DNA from: WHSM01 sp050701635
Lineage (GTDB): Bacteria; Actinomycetota; Actinomycetes; Mycobacteriales; Micromonosporaceae
Assembly (NCBI GenBank): GCA_050701635.1
Contig: JBOGDF010000167.1
Location: 1-12,038 of the forward strand
DNA length: 12,038 nt
Direction: 5' to 3'
Shown: positions 7,613 through 12,038 of the stretch, piece after piece
Layout: each line of letters opens with the position of its first letter
Numbering within the stretch: position 1 is the stretch's first letter
The notes under the pieces: generated by a model
Seen by the model: only the letters and a program-made list of their open reading frames with translations
Database searches by the model: none
Told to the model about the DNA's origin: nothing
Made by a program: the position numbers and the translations under genes

Positions 7613-8688
7613 AGCGCACCGTGACCCGGCTCGCCGACGGCCGGGAGTTGATCTATTACGACGAACGGGACGACGCCGACCGCTCCGCGGTCGACCAGCG
7701 CGAGTTACCGCCCCCGCCGCCCGCCTCGGAGATCCGGCACGACCCGGTGCTCGATGAGTGGGTGGCGGTGGCGGCGCACCGGCAGGGCCGCACCTTCCTC
7801 CCCCGGGCGCACGAGTGCCCGCTCTGCCCGTCCCGCCCGGGCCAACTCACCGAGATCCCCGCCGCGGACTACGAGGTGGTGGTGTTCGAAAACCGGTTCC
7901 CGTCCTTCAGCGACCGATTCACCGGTGCACCGGCTCCGCAGGACGCCGGCCTGGTCCCGGTGCGCCCCGGCGCCGGCCGGTGCGAGGTGGTCTGCTTCAC
8001 CGCCCAGCACGACTCGTGGTTCGGCGCGCTGCCGGAGGCTCGGGTGCGCACCGTGATGGAGGCGTGGGCGGACCGCACCGCGGAGTTGTCCGCGCTGCCC
8101 GATGTGGAGCAGGTGTTCTGCTTCGAGAACCGGGGCGAAGAGATCGGGGTGACGCTGCACCACCCGCACGGGCAGATCTACGCGTACCCTTTCGTCACAC
8201 CGCGCACCCGGCGGATGCTCTCCTCGGCCCGCCGGCACCGGGAGCGGACCGGCCGGAACCTGTTCGCGGACCTGCTCGCCGCCGAGCAGGCCGCCGGGGA
8301 GCGGGTCGTGGCGCGCAACGAGCACTGGACGGCGTACGTGCCGGCGGCGGCTCGCTGGCCGTACGAGATCCACCTGTTCCCGCACCGGCAGGCGCCGGAC
8401 CTGCCCGCGCTGACCGACGCGGAGCGCGACGCCTTCGGCCCGCTCTACCTGGACGTACTGCGCCGGCTCGACGGGCTGTTCGGGGTGCCGATGCCGTACA
8501 TCTCGGCCTGGCACCAGGCTCCGGCGCGGGTAGATCGGGATCTGGCGTACCTGCACCTGCAGCTGTTCAGCATCCGAAGGGCGCCCGGCAAGCTGAAGCA
8601 GTTGGCGGGCTCCGAGTCCGCGATGGGAGTCTTCATCAATGACGTACGCCCCGAACAGGCGGCGCAGATGCTCCGGGAGGCGCCGTGA
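7609..8688 (+). CDS. galT: Galactose-1-phosphate uridylyltransferase
   Basis: Swaps UMP between UDP-glucose and galactose-1-phosphate, giving UDP-galactose and glucose-1-phosphate: the middle step of the Leloir pathway. The 359-residue protein has the HIT-superfamily active site HHPHGQ at about 184-189. His187 corresponds to the nucleophile of the E. coli enzyme that carries the uridylyl group. The zinc site appears complete: Cys70 and Cys73 (ECPLC), His134 (TAQHDSW) and His185. The C-terminal half has EIHLFPHR at about 253-260 and LHLQLFSIRRAPGKLKQLAG near 315-334, as in other actinobacterial GalT proteins. The ATG start overlaps the repressor stop by 4 bases (ATGA), with GGTGGG 6 bases upstream. 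It overlaps galE by 4 bases. Confidence 0.96.
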   Translation: MKRTVTRLADGRELIYYDERDDADRSAVDQRELPPPPPASEIRHDPVLDEWVAVAAHRQGRTFLPRAHECPLCPSRPGQLTEIPAADYEVVVFENRFPSFSDRFTGAPAPQDAGLVPVRPGAGRCEVVCFTAQHDSWFGALPEARVRTVMEAWADRTAELSALPDVEQVFCFENRGEEIGVTLHHPHGQIYAYPFVTPRTRRMLSSARRHRERTGRNLFADLLAAEQAAGERVVARNEHWTAYVPAAARWPYEIHLFPHRQAPDLPALTDAERDAFGPLYLDVLRRLDGLFGVPMPYISAWHQAPARVDRDLAYLHLQLFSIRRAPGKLKQLAGSESAMGVFINDVRPEQAAQMLREAP

Positions 8689-9635
8689 AGTTGCTGGTCA
8701 CCGGCGGCGCCGGGTACATCGGCGGCGTGGTGAGCGCGATGCTGCTCGAGGCCGGCCACGAGGTGGTGATCCTGGACGACTGCTCCACCGGCTCTCACCT
8801 GCCGGCGGGCGCGACTCTGGTGCGCGGCAGGGTGCACGATGCCGCCGAGGTGCTGGACGAGAGCTTCGACGGGGTGATGCACTTCGCGGCGTACATCGCG
8901 GCCGGCGAGTCGGTGGCGAAGCCCGAGGTCTACTGGGACAACAACGCCGTCGGCAGCTTGCGGCTGCTGGACGCGATGCGTGCTTCGGGGGTACGCCGGG
9001 TCGTCTTCTCCTCCACGGCGAACATCTACGGCGACCCTTCCCAGCTGCCCATCGAGGAGACGGCGGAGGCGAAGCCGCCGAACCCGTACGCGGCGAGCAA
9101 GCTGGCGGTGGAGCACGCGCTGACCGGGGAGGCGACCGCGCACGAACTGGCCGCGGTGAGCCTGCGGTACTTCAACGCCGCCGGGGCGTACGGGCGGCAC
9201 GGCGAGCGGCACGACCCTGAGACGCACCTGATCCCGATCGCGTTGCAGGTGGCGACCGGCCAACGCCCGGCGTTGCAGCTCTACGGCGAGGACTACCCCA
9301 CGTTTGACGGCACGTGTGTACGCGACTACATCCACGTGGCCGACCTGGCCGCCGCGCACCTGCTCGCCCTGGACGCGATGAAACCCGGCACGCACCGGGT
9401 CTACAACCTGGGCAACGGCGCCGGCTTCTCCAACCGCCAGGTGATCGAGGTGGCACGCCAGATCACCGGCCACCCGATCCCCGTGGAGTCCGCGCCCCGC
9501 CGCCCCGGCGACCCCTCTGAGCTGGTCGCCTCGTCGGCGAAGGCTCGCGCCGAGCTGGGCTGGACCCCCGCGAAGCCGACCCTGGAGGAGATCGTGTCCG
9601 ACGCCTGGGCGTTCCACCGCCGGAGCCTGGCGTGA
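8685..9635 (+). CDS. galE: UDP-glucose 4-epimerase
   Basis: Interconverts UDP-galactose and UDP-glucose with bound NAD, regenerating the UDP-glucose used by GalT. The 316-residue protein is an extended short-chain dehydrogenase. It opens with the NAD-binding glycine motif TGGAGYIGG at about 6-14, then LDD at 30-32 at the end of the second strand. The catalytic residues are visible in FSSTANIYG (108-116, Thr111 at the usual Ser position) and in PNPYAASK (Tyr135 and Lys139). RYFNAAGAYG (161-170) and VRDYIHVADLA (212-222) are classic GalE stretches. The start is GTG, overlapping the galT stop (GTGA) with GGGAGG 4 bases upstream. Its position between galT and galK supports galactose catabolism over cell-wall sugar synthesis. 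Confidence 0.96.
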   Translation: MKLLVTGGAGYIGGVVSAMLLEAGHEVVILDDCSTGSHLPAGATLVRGRVHDAAEVLDESFDGVMHFAAYIAAGESVAKPEVYWDNNAVGSLRLLDAMRASGVRRVVFSSTANIYGDPSQLPIEETAEAKPPNPYAASKLAVEHALTGEATAHELAAVSLRYFNAAGAYGRHGERHDPETHLIPIALQVATGQRPALQLYGEDYPTFDGTCVRDYIHVADLAAAHLLALDAMKPGTHRVYNLGNGAGFSNRQVIEVARQITGHPIPVESAPRRPGDPSELVASSAKARAELGWTPAKPTLEEIVSDAWAFHRRSLA

Positions 9636-10768
9636 CCCCCGCGATGCGCGCCCGGCAGGCCCTGACGGAGCAGTTCGGGGTGGCCGCGCAGACGGTGTGG
9701 AGCGCGCCCGGCCGGGTGAACCTGATCGGCGAGCACACCGACTACAACGACGGGTACGTGCTGCCGTTCGCGCTGCCGTACCGCACCGCAGTGGCGGCCG
9801 CGCCCGCTGCCGGCGACACCTGGACGGTCTGGTCGGAGCATGCCGAGGAGCGGGTCTCCTTCGGGGTGGCGGACCTGGAGCCTGGGAAGGTCGAGGGCTG
9901 GGCGGCGTACGTGGCAGGCGTGGTGTGGGCGCTGCGGGACGCCGGGCATGACGTGGCGCCCGCGATCATGGCGGTGGCGAGCGACGTGCCGCTGGGCGCG
10001 GGCCTGTCGTCCTCAGCGGCGCTGGAGTGCGCGACGCTCGGCGCGGTGGCTGGTCGCACCGTCCCGTTGACCGACTGGCCGCGGATCGCGCAGCGGGCCG
10101 AGAACAGCTACGTCGGGATGCCGTGCGGGATCATGGACCAGACCGCGGCATGCCTGTGCCAGGAAGGGCACGCACTGTTTCTGGACTGCCGCGACCTGTC
10201 GTACCAGCAGGTGCCGCTGGAGTTGGCAGACGCGGGACTGGCCGTGCTGGTCATCGACACCAAAGCGCCGCACCGCCTGGTCGCCGGCGAGTACGCCGCC
10301 CGCCGCGCCGACTGCGAGGCCGCCGCCAAGGAACTCGGCGTCGCGGCGCTCCGCGATGTGCCGGCGGCCGATCTGGACGCGGCGCTGGCTCGGCTGGACG
10401 ACCGTCGGCGGCGCCGCGCGCGGCACGTCATCACCGAGGACCAGCGGGTACGTGACACCGTGGCGCTGTTGTCAGGCGGCCAGCTTCGGGAGATCGGGCC
10501 GTTGCTCACTGCGTCGCACCGCTCGCTGCGGGACGACTTCGAGGTGACCGTGCCGCAACTGGACACCGCCGTGGAGGCGGCGCTGGCTGCCGGGGCCCAT
10601 GGAGCCCGGATGACCGGAGGTGGCTTCGGCGGCTGCGTACTGGCGCTGATCGACGCCGCGACCGGCCGCAGGGTGACCGACGCCGTCGTCGCGGCGTTCG
10701 CCCGGGAGGGCTTCGCCCCGCCAGCCACGATGCTGGTGACGCCCGCGGACGGCGCCAGCGCCCAGTGA
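9632..10768 (+). CDS. galK: Galactokinase
   Basis: Phosphorylates alpha-galactose with ATP to galactose-1-phosphate, the entry step of the Leloir pathway. The 378-residue GHMP kinase has all three family motifs: GRVNLIGEHTDYNDGY at about 27-42 (the galactokinase signature), PLGAGLSSSAALE at 120-132 (phosphate-binding loop) and MTGGGFGG at 327-334. The catalytic pair appears to be Arg28 and Asp169 (in MPCGIMDQ). The start is GTG at 9632, overlapping the galE stop by 4 bases (GTGA), with GGAG 6 bases upstream. An ATG four codons later is a weaker alternative. Last gene of the rightward operon; no convincing terminator hairpin follows it before the remnant region begins at about 10825. Confidence 0.97.
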   Translation: MTPAMRARQALTEQFGVAAQTVWSAPGRVNLIGEHTDYNDGYVLPFALPYRTAVAAAPAAGDTWTVWSEHAEERVSFGVADLEPGKVEGWAAYVAGVVWALRDAGHDVAPAIMAVASDVPLGAGLSSSAALECATLGAVAGRTVPLTDWPRIAQRAENSYVGMPCGIMDQTAACLCQEGHALFLDCRDLSYQQVPLELADAGLAVLVIDTKAPHRLVAGEYAARRADCEAAAKELGVAALRDVPAADLDAALARLDDRRRRRARHVITEDQRVRDTVALLSGGQLREIGPLLTASHRSLRDDFEVTVPQLDTAVEAALAAGAHGARMTGGGFGGCVLALIDAATGRRVTDAVVAAFAREGFAPPATMLVTPADGASAQ

Positions 10769-10824
10769 GCCAGGGAGCGGCGGCAGCAGGCGTCACCGCC
10801 ACCGCAAGCCCAGCGTGTCGTGGA

Positions 10825-10869
10825 TTATCCCTTCAAGCCCGAACTGACAACGCCGCGGATGAAGTAGCG
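10825..10869 (-). pseudogene. 3' end of a second sugar ABC permease (MalG type), remnant
   Basis: Reading leftward from 10869, the codons give R-YFIRGVVSSGLKG and then a TAA stop at 10825-10827. This is the characteristic last stretch of MalG-type sugar permeases; compare KQFIAGLTLGTTKG at the end of the intact permease in this window. The two differ clearly, so this is not a copy of that gene. Upstream of the Arg the similarity stops and the sequence becomes the AraC-type regulator on the other strand. Only about 14 codons survive. Short length limits certainty, but the order of residues up to the stop is hard to get by chance. Confidence 0.6.
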
Positions 10870-11528
10870 TGGGCCCGAACGAGGTACTGATCATTCCCGC
10901 GGGTGTACCCCACAGCTACTACGCCGCCGCGGCCGAGCCGTGGTCAATCTGGTGGTTGCACATCACCGGTGATGACGTCCCCGACCTACTTGCCGCCGTA
11001 GGCCTCACCGTTGCCGCGCCGACCGCCCCGATCGCCGACCCGTTGCGCGCCTTCGCGTTCGCGGAGAGCATCTGCGATGACCTGGCGCACGACGAGACGG
11101 CCGCGAGTCTCACCGCAGCCGCCGGCGCAGCGTGGCACCTGCTCGCCCAGCTGGCCGCCGAACGCGACGGGCGGTGGGTGGCCCGAGAGCCTATCGCCCG
11201 CGTACAGGACCACCTCCGCGCGCATCTCGCAGCGCCCGTCAACCTGCCCGCGCTCGCCGCCCTGGCCGGGTACAGCAGCTCACACTTCTCCGCCCGGTTC
11301 CGCATGGTGACCGGCTTCTCCGTCACCGAATACGTCAAGCGCCTGCGGATGGCCCAGGCACGTCAGCTGCTCATCACGAGCGACCACAGCGTGGCCGAGA
11401 TCGCCGCCGCCGTGGGCTATCCCGATCCCTTCTACTTCTCCCGTCACTTCACCGCCGTCAATGGCATCAACCCGCGCGAGTTCCGCCGTCGTGACAAGGA
11501 GGAAAACGCTCCTCGTCCACCGGCGTAA
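10869..11528 (+). pseudogene. AraC-family regulator lacking its N-terminal part
   Basis: Encodes 219 residues if read from a GTG at 10869; intact members of this type have about 280-300. It begins inside the sugar-sensing cupin domain: GPNEVLIIPAGVPHSY at 2-17 and WSIWWLHITG at 25-34 normally come about 60-70 residues into the protein. The DNA-binding half is complete, with two helix-turn-helix units at about 124-146 (LPALAALAGYSSSHFSARF) and 173-197 (HSVAEIAAAVGYPDPFYFSR), ending in GINPREFRR. An in-frame TGA at 10860 closes the frame upstream, and no ribosome-binding site precedes the GTG. The missing part coincides with the junction to the permease remnant, so I call it a pseudogene. The DNA-binding half could still be made if transcription enters from galK; this is speculative. 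Such regulators usually sit next to sugar-transport operons. Confidence 0.75.
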
Positions 11529-11585
11529 TCGCGTTGCGCACACGCGCCCCTCGAGGCATTACGCGACCGCACCGGTCCCACTGCC

Positions 11586-11711
11586 TCATCCGACCCGCCT
11601 GAGGCTGACGGCGCTCTCCGGATCTCCCGCGTGAAGGTCTGCGAATCTCCCCACCTGGGCGGTAGGTATCGGCCCCAAGACGGTCTCCACCGTCGGCGCA
11701 GACGTCCGCAT
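11586..11711 (-). pseudogene. Probable 5' remnant of a phosphotriesterase-family gene
   Basis: A 41-codon minus-strand frame begins with ATG at 11709-11711 and reads MRTSAPTVETVLGPIPTAQVG. The part TVETVLGPIPTAQVGR closely resembles the usual opening of phosphotriesterase-family (PF02126) metal hydrolases, in which GR or GV is followed by TLMHEH, the first metal ligands. Here similarity stops at the Arg, which uses an AGA codon uncommon in such GC-rich DNA. The rest (FADLHAGDPESAVSLRRVG, then stop) is unrelated, and the HEH ligands are missing. An active enzyme is impossible. The intact gene would have been more than 300 codons. Identification rests on about 16 residues recalled from the family, so it is tentative. 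A chance short frame is the alternative. Confidence 0.4.
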
Positions 11712-11729
11712 TTCGACGGAGTCTTGCTT

Positions 11730-11748
11730 TGAAAACGGGGGGTTTTCA
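11730..11748. repeat. Perfect 7-base inverted repeat around a G5 spacer
   Basis: TGAAAAC and GTTTTCA are exact inverted arms separated by five G residues. The site is about 20 bases upstream of the start codon of the phosphotriesterase-like remnant, where an operator or promoter element would be expected. As RNA it would form a hairpin with an all-G (or all-C) loop. No T tract follows, so an intrinsic terminator is unlikely. Confidence 0.4.
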
Positions 11749-11787
11749 GGGGGTGCTCGCTGATTCGGTCCAAGGAGAAACCGGCTC

Positions 11788-11809
11788 TGGCCAGCGTTTC
11801 CGCTGGTCA
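11788..11809. repeat. Hairpin TGGCCAGCG-TTTC-CGCTGGTCA
   Basis: Nine pairs (one of them G-T) close a four-base TTTC loop; the inner six pairs, CCAGCG with CGCTGG, are perfect. It lies just inside the left arm of the 13-base inverted repeat, so the two would stack into one larger fold. Confidence 0.5.
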
Positions 11810-11848
11810 TCCCTGAAGGGGCGGGGCCGTGTCAACCCCCGTGGCCGG

Positions 11849-11864
11849 ACCGGTTGTGACCGGT
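11849..11864. repeat. Twin ACCGGT boxes forming an alternative hairpin
   Basis: ACCGGT occurs twice, four bases apart (11849-11854 and 11859-11864). Each copy is itself a palindrome, and together they can form a 6-pair hairpin with a TGTG loop. The second copy overlaps the right arm of the 13-base inverted repeat, so this hairpin and the long stem exclude each other. Confidence 0.4.
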
Positions 11865-11913
11865 TTCTCCTTCTTTCCCGGCTCGGTGCGGGCATACGCC
11901 GGTGAGGGGTCGG

Positions 11914-11960
11914 GTCAAGGCTCGGCCGAAGGTCGACCGCGCAGCGGGCTTGGCCTTGAC
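11914..11960. repeat. 8-base inverted repeat with nested hairpin
   Basis: GTCAAGGC (11914-11921) and GCCTTGAC (11953-11960) are exact inverted arms. Between them lie a GGTCGACC palindrome (11931-11938) and a small hairpin CCGC-GCA-GCGG (11937-11947). In this GC-rich DNA, short hairpins are expected by chance; the outer 8-base pair is the more notable part. Confidence 0.3.
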
Positions 11961-12038
11961 GCCGGCTCCGATCGGCGCAGAATCGTCGCGTCGGGAACGG
12001 GGAGCTGTGTGGTTGTGTGGTGGCCGCGTTCACCAGCG

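Larger units (their letters stand above)
11772..11872. ncRNA. Candidate structured RNA closed by a 13-base inverted repeat
   Basis: AAGGAGAAACCGG (11772-11784) and CCGGTTTCTCCTT (11860-11872) are perfectly complementary over 13 bases and enclose 75 bases that contain a further 9-pair hairpin (11788-11809). After the right arm comes CTTTCCC, only weakly T-rich. The fold is possible on either strand. No family is recognised: I see no SRP RNA, 6S or 6C hallmarks. Alternatives are an end of a mobile element or a long attenuator. The structure is seen directly; that it is a functional RNA is inference. Confidence 0.35.
11529..12038. other. Stretch without an intact gene; gene remnant plus dense inverted repeats
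   Basis: No open frame here resembles a complete known protein. The left part (about 11586-11711) holds a probable gene-start remnant on the minus strand. From 11730 onwards the stretch is rich in perfect inverted repeats, listed separately. At the right edge GGGGAG (11999-12004) precedes several overlapping GTG codons (12007-12022) whose frames run off the window. A gene may start there, but the visible 5-10 codons match nothing I recognise. Confidence 0.6.

Noticed and set aside
8445..9617. 390-codon minus-strand frame opposite galT/galE
   Set aside because: Low-complexity antisense shadow of galE and the end of galT, with no family features.
10769..10824. Transcription terminator after galK
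   Set aside because: Only a weak GGCGG/CCGCC pairing with a 12-base loop and no T tract; not enough to call.
11772..12007. Known IscB/TnpB guide RNA, retron RNA or group II intron
   Set aside because: The fold and a nearby GTGTG invite these ideas, but no nuclease or reverse transcriptase is in the window, no domain V motif is seen, and the 13-base stem encloses too little for a typical retron RNA. Kept only as an open hypothesis.
11746..12033. 95-codon minus-strand frame through the inverted-repeat stretch
   Set aside because: Pro/Arg/Ser-rich, no recognisable domain, no ribosome-binding site, and it runs through the inverted repeats; likely chance.
1..12038. CRISPR array, tRNA or rRNA
   Set aside because: No regularly spaced repeats and no cloverleaf or rRNA-like sequence seen on either strand.

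Overview
The window comes from a high-GC Gram-positive bacterium, most likely a filamentous actinomycete. Codons are strongly GC-rich at the third position, GTG starts are common, genes overlap by 1-4 bases, and the transporter's binding protein is a Tat-type lipoprotein. The codon style and the wording of the encoded enzymes suggest Micromonosporaceae, but that family assignment is a guess.

From 8 to 10768 the window is a compact galactoside-use locus built around one divergent control region (4569-4802). The leftward operon encodes a lipoprotein sugar-binding protein, two membrane permeases of an ABC importer, and a short GH36 alpha-galactosidase. The rightward operon encodes a GH42 beta-galactosidase, a DeoR-family repressor, and the Leloir enzymes GalT, GalE and GalK. 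Each of its genes overlaps the next by 1 or 4 bases. Read together, galactosides are bound and imported, cut inside the cell from either an alpha or a beta linkage, and the galactose is phosphorylated, passed to UDP and epimerised to UDP-glucose. Neither an ATPase subunit for the importer nor a galactose mutarotase is present, so both must be encoded elsewhere (a shared MsiK-type ATPase is usual in these bacteria).

The control region holds a good leftward promoter (TTGACA, 17-base spacer, TCGAAT) with a small palindrome just after the predicted transcription start. It also holds a perfect 17-base palindrome followed by an AAACGTTT core. A rightward promoter is spaced so that transcription would begin on the ATG of the beta-galactosidase, meaning a leaderless message.

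From 10769 to the end the picture changes to gene remnants. The last codons of a second, different sugar ABC permease (minus strand) abut an AraC-family regulator that has lost its N-terminal part (plus strand). This looks like the scar of a deletion that removed most of a second sugar-transport operon. Next comes what looks like the first ~20 codons of a phosphotriesterase-family gene (minus strand), then about 300 bases with no convincing gene but dense inverted repeats, including a 13-base inverted repeat enclosing smaller hairpins. That last stretch is the least explained part of the window.
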